NCBI GenBank assembly: GCA_036556805.1
Contig: DATBIS010000055.1
Location: forward strand, 1 to 61,402
Direction: 5' to 3'
DNA: 61,402 nt
Origin: DATBIS01 sp036556805
GTDB lineage: Bacteria; Actinomycetota; UBA4738; HRBIN12
The position numbers were made by a program, and so were the translations under genes. How positions within the stretch are numbered: the first letter of the stretch is position 1; each line of letters opens with the position of its first letter. The notes under the pieces were generated by a model. The model was not told the DNA's origin. It ran no database searches and worked only from the letters and a program-made list of their open reading frames with translations. Shown one piece after another: positions 52,169-59,849 of this stretch.

Positions 52169-52641
52169 CCGACATCCGGCTCCGCGCGATGCGCGAGGAC
52201 GAGTTCGGCCCGTGGCTCGCCGAGGTGACCGAGGACTACGCCGCGGAGACGGCCCGCAACGGCAAGGTGTCGGCATCGGCGGCCGCCGCCGAGGCGGAGG
52301 CCGTCGCACGCCGCCTGCTTCCCGCGGGCCTCGCCACGCCGAACCACGTGATCGCGATCGCCGAGCATGCCGACTCGGGCGAGCGAGTCGGCTTTCTCTG
52401 GTACGCGCGCGAGCGACACGGCGACCGCGAGGTCGCCTGGCTCTACGACATCGTGGTCGACGAGCCCCATCGAGGGCGTGGGTTCGGGCGCGGGCTCATG
52501 AAGCTGCTGGAGGAACGCGCACGTGCCGACGGCCTCGACCGGATCGAGCTCAACGTCTACGGTGACAACGAACGGGCGCGGTCGCTCTACGAGTCGCTGG
52601 GCTATCGGGAGACGGCGCGCCAGCTCTTCAAGGAGCTCTAG
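52165..52641 (+). CDS. GNAT-family N-acetyltransferase
   Basis: 158 aa with the acetyl-CoA loop R-G-R-G-F-G-R-G-L-M and the C-terminal D-N-E-R-A-R-S-L-Y-E-S-L-G-Y motif. Substrate (protein N-terminus, amine or antibiotic) cannot be told. Last gene of the icd, Clp-N, GNAT run. The 108 nt after it hold no gene. Confidence 0.88.
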   Translation: MTDIRLRAMREDEFGPWLAEVTEDYAAETARNGKVSASAAAAEAEAVARRLLPAGLATPNHVIAIAEHADSGERVGFLWYARERHGDREVAWLYDIVVDEPHRGRGFGRGLMKLLEERARADGLDRIELNVYGDNERARSLYESLGYRETARQLFKEL

Positions 52642-52749
52642 AGAAGGGCCGGATCACGCCAAGCGACCGGTGTCTCTCCCTCTCTGCGCAGGGTCCAAGT
52701 CCTGCCCGGCGCGTGCTGCATCCAATGTGGCGCTAGGTGACGGTTGGGC

Positions 52750-53967
52750 TCAGCGAGGACTCGCCCAGAATCCGGCGACATGCCAAACGAGTAGGCAAGC
52801 GAAAGCAAGGTTGAGCCAGGCAATCGCGCGGGGCCGAAAGCGAAACAAGAGCAGGCTCAAACCTCCCACGAGAACGACCTTCGCCGGGAGGCCGATTGCG
52901 CGGACGAATGGATTGGCTTCGACAGCGCCCTCATTGCGTACTGCAAACGCGGTGAACGCAGCATCGGCTACGTTCATCACGTTCAGCAGCGCGACTCCTC
53001 GGCGTGGACTGTCCGCCAGTGACTGGGTCCAGTCGGAGAGCGGCTCCCACGCCGCGGCCAACACGGGCAGAGCCAGGAAGGGCAGAGTGTAGGGCAGGGA
53101 GGAAACGACTCCCGACAGGCCTGCTTGGGAGAACGCCGCCCCGGCCATTGCGAGAGACGCCCATCCTGTCGCCAGTAGCGCCGCAACGACCGGCAGTATC
53201 CACGCGACGCGTGGTCGCAAACTCGCAAAGAGAAGCCCGAAAGCCACCAGCGGCAACCCCTTCGGAAGCTGGGCCAGGAGCGGCGAAGGCCGGGTCCCGG
53301 CCAGCCCCCAAGCCCACAGAACCGCGCCCACCGCAAAGATCACGAATCCAAGGGAAGCAAGGTCGAACGCCGTCAGCTTCCCGGACCCAACTTGTGCGGG
53401 GACGCGGGTGAACCCATTGGCTGATCCCACGCCGATCGCAATGGTGAGGGCGAGGGCCGGCACCAGCACCAAAGCGAGTTCGAGAATCGCCGGTCCCCAA
53501 CCGGCTGCGACGCTACTCTCGCATCCGAACGTGAACGGGCGCCAGCCTGACCCCACCGCGGCCGGGAGGCGGCCGAGAAACTGGCAATCGTGGTCGCCCC
53601 ACCCAAACAGGAGTGGAGCACACACGTATGCAACGGCAGGGATCCAGAAGGCCCTCCGCCGACCGCGAATGACCAACGCGATACCGGCGAGAGATAGCCC
53701 GAGGAATCTCGCGACGTCGCCCGCGAACTGAAACCTGAACGTCGACCACTCGACATCGAAGTGGCTGTGGGGAGTCGCGAGCGAGGATGCCGCTCGGCGC
53801 TCCACGAAGAATTGCACCGAGATGAACGCAAGACCCGCGAGCGCGCTGGCGACCAGGGGCAAGAGAGTTGCGTGTCGGCGTGTCGCGTTTCGGGCGGCCG
53901 GTGTCGACCCGATTCCGTTGGCGAGTTCCGTGCGCATCGCTGGACCGAACCTCCTCAGAACGACCAT
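52750..53967 (-). CDS. Polytopic membrane protein with DUF5658-like C-terminus
   Basis: 405 aa with about ten predicted membrane helices. The C-terminal ~75 residues carry N-V-M-N-V-A-D-A-A-F-T and G-A-V-E-A-N-P-F-V-R, the pattern of DUF5658 proteins; the rest matches nothing I know. G+C content is clearly lower than in the core genes, which with the adjoining tRNA island suggests transferred DNA. An ATG at 53937 with AGGAGG 12 nt upstream is an alternative start. Confidence 0.65.
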   Translation of the reverse strand: MVVLRRFGPAMRTELANGIGSTPAARNATRRHATLLPLVASALAGLAFISVQFFVERRAASSLATPHSHFDVEWSTFRFQFAGDVARFLGLSLAGIALVIRGRRRAFWIPAVAYVCAPLLFGWGDHDCQFLGRLPAAVGSGWRPFTFGCESSVAAGWGPAILELALVLVPALALTIAIGVGSANGFTRVPAQVGSGKLTAFDLASLGFVIFAVGAVLWAWGLAGTRPSPLLAQLPKGLPLVAFGLLFASLRPRVAWILPVVAALLATGWASLAMAGAAFSQAGLSGVVSSLPYTLPFLALPVLAAAWEPLSDWTQSLADSPRRGVALLNVMNVADAAFTAFAVRNEGAVEANPFVRAIGLPAKVVLVGGLSLLLFRFRPRAIAWLNLAFACLLVWHVAGFWASPR

Positions 53968-54167
53968 CGGCTCGCCCTTCGTGAGATTGAGACTCGGTGC
54001 GGACAGGCCGGCAAGCCTGTCGAAGGCCCAACCTGGCGCGCTTTCTCGTAGAGTGACCCGAGCACCGATCGTTCACGGTCTTGCGGCTCGGCTCGAGGCC
54101 AATCTCGTGGCCAATTCGGCCGCGATGACCGGCTCCGGGCGAGCGAAACCGCAGGTCAAGCGCATAG

Positions 54168-54240
54168 GGTCCCATCGTCTAGTGGCCCAGGACACCACCC
54201 TCTCAAGGTGGAGACACGGGTTCGAACCCCGTTGGGACTA
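54168..54240 (+). tRNA. tRNA-Glu (CUC)
   Basis: Acceptor GGTCCCA/TGGGACT (first pair G-U), anticodon stem CCACC/GGTGG with loop CTCTCAA (anticodon CTC), T-arm GGGTTCGAACCCC. Its 3' half is the left boundary of a small integrated element; the strong identity with the repeat at 55754 shows this is the attachment site. Confidence 0.9.
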
Positions 54241-54241
54241 C
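54200..54241 (+). repeat. Left attachment-type repeat (tRNA-Glu 3' half)
   Basis: 42 nt from the anticodon loop to the end of tRNA-Glu, repeated at 55754-55794 with one substitution and one deletion. Integrases commonly recombine at such tRNA 3' segments, leaving an intact tRNA on one side, as here. Confidence 0.8.
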
Positions 54242-54276
54242 CCAGGTCAGCGGCGGTATTGAGCTTCGACCTTCGC

Positions 54277-54600
54277 TCAGGAGTCCGCAGAAAGTCCGCG
54301 CGAAGTCCGCGAGAGCGCCGCCTCGACCATCGCATCGATCGCGTCGGCGAACTCGCGCGACGCTCCTCTACATAGTTGGACGTACACGGTGTCGATCATC
54401 CGCGTGCTCGTATGACCGAGCCGAGCGAGCGTCTCGCCGCGCGTCGGCGCGAGGAATCCACGATCGCGGCGACCCTGGAGATCCCGCTCCTGAAGCTCGG
54501 CGGCCTTGCGCGAGCGCGTCCACGATCCGCGGACGTCGGTTCAGGATCGCCGCCGCGACGCCGTCCTGCGATATCTCTCCGGATCTCAGTCACAGACCGG
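54277..54600 (-). pseudogene. Remnant of a tyrosine integrase
   Basis: The end of the reading frame (stop at 54277) gives L-A-R-L-G-H-T-S-T-R-M-I-D-T-V-Y-V-Q-L, the C-terminal H...Tyr box of phage/ICE integrases, followed by ~35 helical residues. Upstream, integrase-like pieces appear in more than one frame (for example R-I-V-D-A-L-A), and R-x-x-R is not found, so the gene is broken and truncated. Its place beside the tRNA-Glu repeat fits the usual int-att order. The rest of the 370-nt gap 54241-54611 holds nothing else. Confidence 0.65.
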
Positions 54601-54611
54601 TCCGGAACCAT

Positions 54612-55145
54612 CTAGGTTCGAGAATCACGCTGGACGACCCGTCGAATTTCGTCGGTCGACAGTCCGGTGGCCTCGGCAATCTGATCCTCGGAGGCTCCGT
54701 ACTCGTAGGCAGCGCGGATGGAGTCGTCGAGCACGTCTCCGCCTTCGCGACGTAGGGCAGAAGCCTCAGCCGCCAACATCCGTAGTCGGTCTGCGACTTG
54801 CTCGGAGTCCCGCCGCGTCGCTCGATAGGTAACGACTTGAACACGCTCGACCGTCACCATGCCGTCGCCGACCATCCCATCGACGATCGGCAGGATTCGT
54901 TCGATGTGCTCCTCGTCGTCCACGAACTCCACGACAACAGGAAGATCCTCGCTGAGCCGTAAGATCCTTGATGTATGCAGATGCGAACTCGCACCGAACC
55001 CTTCGATGCCGCGGATGACGGTCGCTCCGGCTAACCCCTCCTGCCTTATTCGTTCGACGAGCGCCTGATAGAGGGGCTTCCCCTGGTAGCGGTCGGACTC
55101 TCCGATGAAGACGCGAACGAGCTTTCCCTCTCCCGAGAACCGCAT
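54612..55145 (-). CDS. DUF190 family PII-like protein
   Basis: 177 aa. Residues 1-105 are a DUF190 domain (L-V-R-V-F-I-G-E-S-D-R-Y, then G-I-E-G-F-G), a PII/CutA-like fold. Residues ~130-177 are a helical extension resembling an HTH (E-A-T-G-L-S-T-D-E-I-R-R-V-V). DUF190 genes are very often next to crcB, and here the ATG directly abuts the crcB stop, so the product is likely a fluoride-response partner under the same riboswitch. Confidence 0.82.
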   Translation of the reverse strand: MRFSGEGKLVRVFIGESDRYQGKPLYQALVERIRQEGLAGATVIRGIEGFGASSHLHTSRILRLSEDLPVVVEFVDDEEHIERILPIVDGMVGDGMVTVERVQVVTYRATRRDSEQVADRLRMLAAEASALRREGGDVLDDSIRAAYEYGASEDQIAEATGLSTDEIRRVVQRDSRT

Positions 55146-55532
55146 CTAGACCACCCTTCCGAGCACTACGCCGAGATACACCGCAGCGAGACCTGCCGCG
55201 AGGCTGCCGAACGAGTTCGCCGCGGCTCTCAAGAGATCGCCATCCTCGATCAGGCGGAAGGTCTCCAGCGTTAGCGTAGAGAACGTCGTATACGCGCCTA
55301 CGAATCCCACCGTGATTGCCGTTCGGAGCCATGGAGCCATGGTCGATTGACCTTCGACCAAGGTCGCGAAGAGGAAGCCGAGAACGAATGAACCCGTGAT
55401 GTTCACGACGAATGTCCCCCACGGGAAGAACTCGCCAGTCCGTTGACTCACGAAGCCTTCGAGGCCATAACGGGCGATCGCTCCGAAGAATCCCGCGACG
55501 CCGACTGCCCCTACCGCGACGAATCTGCTCAT
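55146..55532 (-). CDS. crcB: Fluoride exporter CrcB/Fluc
   Basis: 128 aa, four membrane helices. Signature N-I-T-G-S-F-V-L-G and G-A-Y-T-T-F-S-T-L-T-L-E of the dual-topology F- channel family. ATG at 55532 is the true start; the upstream open frame (to 55568) is part of the fluoride riboswitch. GTAGGAGG 4 nt upstream is the Shine-Dalgarno. A single copy is normal for homodimeric forms. Confidence 0.92.
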   Translation of the reverse strand: MSRFVAVGAVGVAGFFGAIARYGLEGFVSQRTGEFFPWGTFVVNITGSFVLGFLFATLVEGQSTMAPWLRTAITVGFVGAYTTFSTLTLETFRLIEDGDLLRAAANSFGSLAAGLAAVYLGVVLGRVV

Positions 55533-55537
55533 ACGGC

Positions 55538-55595
55538 CTCCTACGTCACCGTAGGAGTCATCAGCCATCCGGCGGTCAAGGCGAACTCCATCGCC
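55538..55595 (-). promoter_or_regulatory. Fluoride riboswitch controlling crcB-DUF190
   Basis: Minus-strand GGCGATGGAGTTCGCC followed by CCGCC and GGATGGCTGATGACTCCTAC matches the crcB-motif aptamer (55595-55551): P1/P2 helices, the GGCGAUG...UUCGCC arm and the closing CUGAUG-x-CUCCUA. Immediately after, CTCCTAC (55557-55551) is complementary to GTAGGAG (55544-55538), which contains the crcB Shine-Dalgarno. The simplest model is translational control, with the ribosome site hidden when the aptamer is empty. Confidence 0.88.
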
Positions 55596-55753
55596 TTAGA
55601 GCGCACCCAGTATAGGAGCCAGAGGCCGTGGCACGAATATGGGCACGAACCCCTCATTCGACGCGATCCGGCTCCGTCCGGATAGGTCCTCTGACCCGCG
55701 GATATACGACGACGCCGGAAGACGCCGAACGAGGAAAGCCGCAGATGTTCCCG

Positions 55754-55794
55754 CTCTCAAGGTGGAGACGCGGTTCGAACCCCGTTGGGACTAC
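55754..55794 (+). repeat. Right attachment-type repeat (copy of tRNA-Glu 3' half)
   Basis: 41 nt matching the tRNA-Glu 3' half at 54200-54241 with one substitution and one deletion; bounds the fluoride cassette on the right. The D-arm and 5' acceptor strand are absent, so it is not a tRNA gene. Confidence 0.8.
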
Positions 55795-55897
55795 GAGCAG
55801 AGCGCAGGTCGGGGCCCTGTACAGTCTGAACGCCGAGTCAGCCGGGCTCGAATGGGCCGCTCGCAGCCTCCTGATCGTCCCCGCACGCCAAGTTGGA

Positions 55898-55920
55898 TCT
55901 CAAGGTGCAGACACGCGTTC
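55898..55920 (+). repeat. Third, shorter tRNA-Glu-derived repeat
   Basis: 23 nt matching 54201-54223 with two mismatches, 104 nt beyond the right repeat. It may be an older attachment site. The remainder of 55596-56032 (437 nt) contains no recognisable gene; the open frames there read through these repeats. Confidence 0.55.
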
Positions 55921-56032
55921 ACGTCGGGGCTGCTCCCTGAACTGCGCAGAGCCCGCCATCGAGACGGCCGTTGAGGTCAGGCCCTGATGAGGCAATCGGA
56001 ACCAGAGGGCCGCCGGCGAGGTCAAGATTGAG

Positions 56033-57061
56033 ATGAACATCGCTCGCATGATGCCTGTCGAGCGAGCGTCGCAAGGCTTTCGCCACGTGCGTCGCCGGCT
56101 GGTCTTCGCGACCGTCATCGCCCTGACGGCGTGCACCACTGCGACCTCTTCGTCCGTCTCACCGTCGGTCGCTCCTCCATCCGCTCCACGTTCGTCGCAC
56201 AGCGAAGCAACCATCGACGTCCCCGTCCCAAGACCCGGATTCATGGTCGCCGCGTTCGGCTCTATCTGGGTGCAGAGTCGAGAAGACGGTTCGATCTGGA
56301 GAATCGGCCCGAACGGTGACGTGGTCGCGCGCCTACCCGAGACGTCAACGTCGAAGTCTCCGGGACGCTACGGCTCCGTGTCGCAGGGGCTCGCCGCGGG
56401 GTTCGGGTCCGTCTGGTCGCTTACGGACGATGCCCTCGTGCGGATCGATCCGGCCTCGAACACGATCGCCGCGACGCTTCCGATCGAATTCCCGTACGCC
56501 ATCGCCGTCGGCGAGGGTGCCGTCTGGGTCGTGTGCTGCCGCAGCCGGGTCAGGCTCGTCACGGTGAACCCATCAACGATGGCGGCCGAGGTGCTTGCCA
56601 ACCTCGGAACCTCGGCATCGGCGCTCGGCGTCGGCAACGGCTCCGTGTGGTGGGGGCGTGCCTCGGAGGGTGGCGGCATGTACCGGGTCGATCCGAAGAC
56701 GGGTGCGTTCGCGGACATGCAAGCCGGGTACAACGACCGATTCATCGTGTCGACACCGAGATGGCTGTGGCTCGTTGACTCGGGAAGAGCCCAGCGAATC
56801 GACCCCGCCGGCTCACGCAGCAGCTCGCCGTCGAAGAAGCTGGCCGACCAATCGATCGGTGCGAGCTACTCACATGGAACCGTGTGGATCAACGGCGGGG
56901 CCGCCGTTGGCTTCGACGCGAACTCGGGTGCAGTGACGAGCTTCCTTCCCGCGTTCACCATCCACAAGTACTGGTTGTCTGGGGGGATTGCGCAGCTCGA
57001 CGACCGGGTGTGGCTGGCCGATCCCGAAGGCGACCGGGTCCTCGGTCTGGCCCTTGCTTAG
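56033..57061 (+). CDS. Secreted beta-propeller lipoprotein (NHL/Vgb-like)
   Basis: 342 aa. Residues 20-34 form a lipoprotein signal with lipobox L-T-A-C (C34), then a Ser/Thr/Pro linker. From ~70 on, blades of ~40 residues recur with G-[SA]-[IV]-W-V and a following [RV]-x-D-P-x-[ST] (for example A-F-G-S-I-W-V, G-F-G-S-V-W-S, G-E-G-A-V-W-V, G-N-G-S-V-W-W). This is the pattern of Vgb/NHL-type propellers that bind small molecules or sugars. Ligand unknown; no partner genes adjacent. Confidence 0.75.
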   Translation: MNIARMMPVERASQGFRHVRRRLVFATVIALTACTTATSSSVSPSVAPPSAPRSSHSEATIDVPVPRPGFMVAAFGSIWVQSREDGSIWRIGPNGDVVARLPETSTSKSPGRYGSVSQGLAAGFGSVWSLTDDALVRIDPASNTIAATLPIEFPYAIAVGEGAVWVVCCRSRVRLVTVNPSTMAAEVLANLGTSASALGVGNGSVWWGRASEGGGMYRVDPKTGAFADMQAGYNDRFIVSTPRWLWLVDSGRAQRIDPAGSRSSSPSKKLADQSIGASYSHGTVWINGGAAVGFDANSGAVTSFLPAFTIHKYWLSGGIAQLDDRVWLADPEGDRVLGLALA

Positions 57062-57078
57062 TACGCAGCTGCTTTCCT

Positions 57079-58599
57079 CTATGGCACCGTGACGCTGTCG
57101 CTCGTCTCGACGTTCGCGGTGGCGTCGTAGGTCAACCCGGTCTTGACGACCGCGGTCACGGCGAAGGTGTACGTCCCGGATCCCGCGAGTGCCGTCGAGA
57201 ACGTGGCTCTCCCCTGCGCGTTCGTGGTTCGGGTCAGGGTCGTCTGCGAGCCGCCCGGCTTCGTGACGACCACGGTCACCGCCGCCCCGGAGACGGGAGC
57301 GTTCGCGCTGTCGGCGATCGTCACGGTCGCCTGGACTTGACTGCGTGCGGCCTTCGGAACGATCGACGCGACGTGCATCGTCGAGGACGTGCACGAGCTC
57401 GTGCGGTGCATCGCGAGCGTGTTGAACGTGAAGAAACCGAACGACTGGCCGACCGCCCACGTGTCGGTGGGTGAAATCACGGCGACGTCGGACGGCTCGT
57501 CGATCACGGTGCTCGCGTTCGGGCTCGAGACGATCGTCCACGCGGAGCCGTCCCAGTGCTGGGTCATGGTGCGGAGCTCGAAACCCGTATCGAAGAATCC
57601 GACGGCCCAGGCGTCGGTGCTCGAGGTGCCGTCAACCGAGAAGAGGTAGTTGTTCTCCTGGTTCACGTCGGGGCTTGGCACGACGGACCAGGCGGTCCCG
57701 TTGTAGTGCAGAATCGTGGTCTGGTAGACCTGGTCGACGCCGAACACCGACAGGTGATATCCCACCGCCCAGACGTCGTTCGCCGAGATCGCGCGGACGC
57801 GGAACAGCTCCTGGACGAACGGTCCGTCGTTCGGACTCGAGACGACCGACCAGGTCGAGCCGTTCCAGTGCAGGACGAGCGTGGTCTGGTTGCCGTTCAC
57901 GGAGTGGGTGCCTACCGCCCAGACGTTGTTCGCCGAGACGGCGCTGACGCTGCGCAGCCAGCCGAACTGTCCCGGACTGGGAGCGTTCACGTTGGACCAG
58001 GTGGAGCCGTTCCAGTGGAGGATCAGGGTCTTCCCGGCCCCGAAGTCCTGGGACGTTCCGACGGCCCACACGTCGTTCGCGGAAACCGCCGCCACTCCGT
58101 AGAGCTCGTTGCTCACCGGGCCGCCGCTGAGGGGCGGCGTCGGGTTGGGGCTCGGGATCAAGGACCAACTGCTTCCGTTCCAGTGTTCGATCAGCGTGAC
58201 CCGGAAGCTCTGCTCGGGCGGGTTCGTCGCGCTGTACCCCACCGCCCACACGTCGCTCGAGGACACGGCGTCGGCTCCGATGAGCCAGTTGACCGCGTTG
58301 GGCCCGTTCGGCGTCGGAGAGATCGTCCAGTTCGCCCCGTTCCAGTGCTCGGCAAGCGTCGATCGCGCGGCCGCATAGGTCCCGCTGTTGCCGACGGCCC
58401 AGATGTCGTTCGCGGAGATCGCCGCCAGTCCCCCGAGGCCGTTGTCGACGTTGTCGTTCGCATTCGGGCTGGCCACGACGTTCCAGGCGGCATCGCACGT
58501 TTGCGCGACTACCGATGCGGCTTCCGAGCCGGCGAAGCCGAAGCCGCCCGCAAGGGCAAAGGTGGCGATCAAGGACAGTCGACGAACCGCGCGCATCAT
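57079..58599 (-). CDS. Secreted protein with seven ANDVWAVG-type propeller repeats and an Ig-like end
   Basis: 506 aa. Signal peptide 1-31. Residues ~40-405 hold seven ~55-residue repeats of the form A-I-S-A-N-D-V-W-A-V-G...L-x-H-W-N-G-S-x-W-S-V-V-x-S-P-N, probably a seven-bladed propeller. Residues ~415-506 are an Ig-like (big-1/invasin type) domain with V-T-I-A-D-S-A-N-A-P-V-S-G-A-A-V-T-V. No lipobox or anchor; released or surface-bound by an unknown means. G-G-G-A-G-G upstream of the ATG supports this start. Convergent with the propeller lipoprotein. Confidence 0.8.
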   Translation of the reverse strand: MMRAVRRLSLIATFALAGGFGFAGSEAASVVAQTCDAAWNVVASPNANDNVDNGLGGLAAISANDIWAVGNSGTYAAARSTLAEHWNGANWTISPTPNGPNAVNWLIGADAVSSSDVWAVGYSATNPPEQSFRVTLIEHWNGSSWSLIPSPNPTPPLSGGPVSNELYGVAAVSANDVWAVGTSQDFGAGKTLILHWNGSTWSNVNAPSPGQFGWLRSVSAVSANNVWAVGTHSVNGNQTTLVLHWNGSTWSVVSSPNDGPFVQELFRVRAISANDVWAVGYHLSVFGVDQVYQTTILHYNGTAWSVVPSPDVNQENNYLFSVDGTSSTDAWAVGFFDTGFELRTMTQHWDGSAWTIVSSPNASTVIDEPSDVAVISPTDTWAVGQSFGFFTFNTLAMHRTSSCTSSTMHVASIVPKAARSQVQATVTIADSANAPVSGAAVTVVVTKPGGSQTTLTRTTNAQGRATFSTALAGSGTYTFAVTAVVKTGLTYDATANVETSDSVTVP

Positions 58600-58644
58600 A
58601 AGCCCCTCCCGTTGCCGCCTGGTTGAGGTACTACGGCCGAGATC

Positions 58645-59241
58645 TCAGGTCGGATCGTTCAGCGAAGGACCCGATATCGGATGTGCGTGGCCTCGGGCGT
58701 GTCGATCACCCGGACCGATCCCCAGCTCGATCCGCGACGGCAACACGTCGAACAGCCGCTTGCCATCTCCGAACAGCACGGGGATTTGATCGATCTGGAG
58801 CTCGTCCAGCACACCGGCCTCGAGCGCTCGCTGTGCGGTGTAGGCGCCGTGCACCAGGACGTATCGCTCCCCCGCCGCTTCTTTCGCCTGCGCCATCGCG
58901 CTCTCGATGCCGTCGGACACGTACGTCACCAACGGATAGTTCGCGACCGTGGGGCCGGGCGGCCGACGGCTGGGTACGAAGATCCGCGCGCCGTGACGAT
59001 CGCCACCCCAATGGTCGACCTGCTCGACCGTGCGCCGGCCCGCCACGATCGCGCCGTACGAGTCCATCTCGTCGTAGAGCTCCCCCGCCGGACCGGCCGG
59101 TCGGCCGAACTCGCCGTCCGGCGTCGTGAACCACTCGTGGAGTCGATCGAAGCCGTCACCGCCCGGATTATCGGGTGTGTCGTTCGGCCCGGCGATGTAG
59201 CCGTCGAGCGACATCGACATGTACAGCACGGATGACGACAC
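58645..59241 (-). CDS. Dihydrofolate reductase-like (RibD C-terminal type) protein, frameshifted end
   Basis: 198 aa as read. Opens V-S-S-S-V-L-Y-M-S-M-S-L-D-G-Y-I-A-G, with G-R-R-T-V-E-Q-V in the NADPH site: family PF01872 without the deaminase domain. Substrate unknown (DHFR-fold flavin or pterin reductases). GTG at 59241 has AGGAGG 5 nt upstream. Near the end the frame breaks: the other frame reads R-V-I-D-T-P-E-A-T-H-I-R-Y-R-V-L-R then stop at 58659, the classical family end, so one base is missing or extra near 58715. Confidence 0.8.
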   Translation of the reverse strand: MSSSVLYMSMSLDGYIAGPNDTPDNPGGDGFDRLHEWFTTPDGEFGRPAGPAGELYDEMDSYGAIVAGRRTVEQVDHWGGDRHGARIFVPSRRPPGPTVANYPLVTYVSDGIESAMAQAKEAAGERYVLVHGAYTAQRALEAGVLDELQIDQIPVLFGDGKRLFDVLPSRIELGIGPGDRHARGHAHPISGPSLNDPT

Positions 59242-59330
59242 TTCGACCTCCTGAGGATTCGGCGGAACCGTCACGTTATCGCGCGATCGACGCCGGATCG
59301 GCTGAAGCATCGTCGCCGTGTCACGGTAGC

Positions 59331-59336
59331 TAGGAT
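59331..59336 (+). promoter_or_regulatory. -10 box (leaderless type) of the DinB gene
   Basis: TAGGAT lies 6 nt before the GTG at 59343. Confidence 0.45.
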
Positions 59337-59342
59337 GGCTGG

Positions 59343-59849
59343 GTGGACTCCGACACCATGCTTGCGTTCGTCCGGTTCCACGCGTGGGCGAACGACAAGA
59401 TCCTCACCACCGCGGCCGGGCTGACGGACGACGAGTTCCGGCGACCGGCGAACCTCGATCACACGACCGCGTTCGACACGGTTCGACACCTCGTGGACGT
59501 CGACTGGAGCTGGCACGAGGCCTGCATCGGGCACAACGTCGGCGACAAGTACGTGTGGGACTTCGGCCACGTCCTCGACGACCTCGGGAGCCTGCACGCG
59601 TTCTGCCTCGAGGAGGACGCGCGGCTGCGCGCCTACGTGGAATCGCTCGACGAGGGGACGCTGAACGATCCCATGGTGCTCTCCGATGACTTTCAGCCGC
59701 CGCGGTGGCTCGTGCTCGCGCACATCGTGAACCACGGCTCGCAGCACAGAAGCGAGCTGGCTCGCTACCTCACCGAGTGCGGGCACTCGCCGGGCGACCT
59801 CGACCTGCTCGACGCCCTCGAGCTGCCCTGGCCCACGACCCGTGGCTAG
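59343..59849 (+). CDS. DinB family protein
   Basis: 168 aa four-helix-bundle, DinB/YfiT-like metalloprotein. Metal ligands are probably H48 (R-H-L-V-D-V-D) and the pair in H-I-V-N-H-G-S-Q-H-R-S-E. Many DinB proteins are thiol-dependent S-transferases or act on DNA-damage or metal stress, but the role of this one is unknown. Stop overlaps the Ku stop (CTAG). Confidence 0.85.
   Translation: MDSDTMLAFVRFHAWANDKILTTAAGLTDDEFRRPANLDHTTAFDTVRHLVDVDWSWHEACIGHNVGDKYVWDFGHVLDDLGSLHAFCLEEDARLRAYVESLDEGTLNDPMVLSDDFQPPRWLVLAHIVNHGSQHRSELARYLTECGHSPGDLDLLDALELPWPTTRG

Noticed and set aside
52660..52720. tRNA T-arm-like string (GCAGGGTCCAAGTCCTGCC)
   Set aside because: The loop has 8 nt and no acceptor, D-arm or anticodon arm can be built around it.
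55628..55987. 119-aa open frame on the plus strand
   Set aside because: It reads through two tRNA-Glu fragments, giving the familiar S-R-W-R-R-G-S-N-P-V-G-T type translation of a tRNA, and has no Shine-Dalgarno or known similarity.
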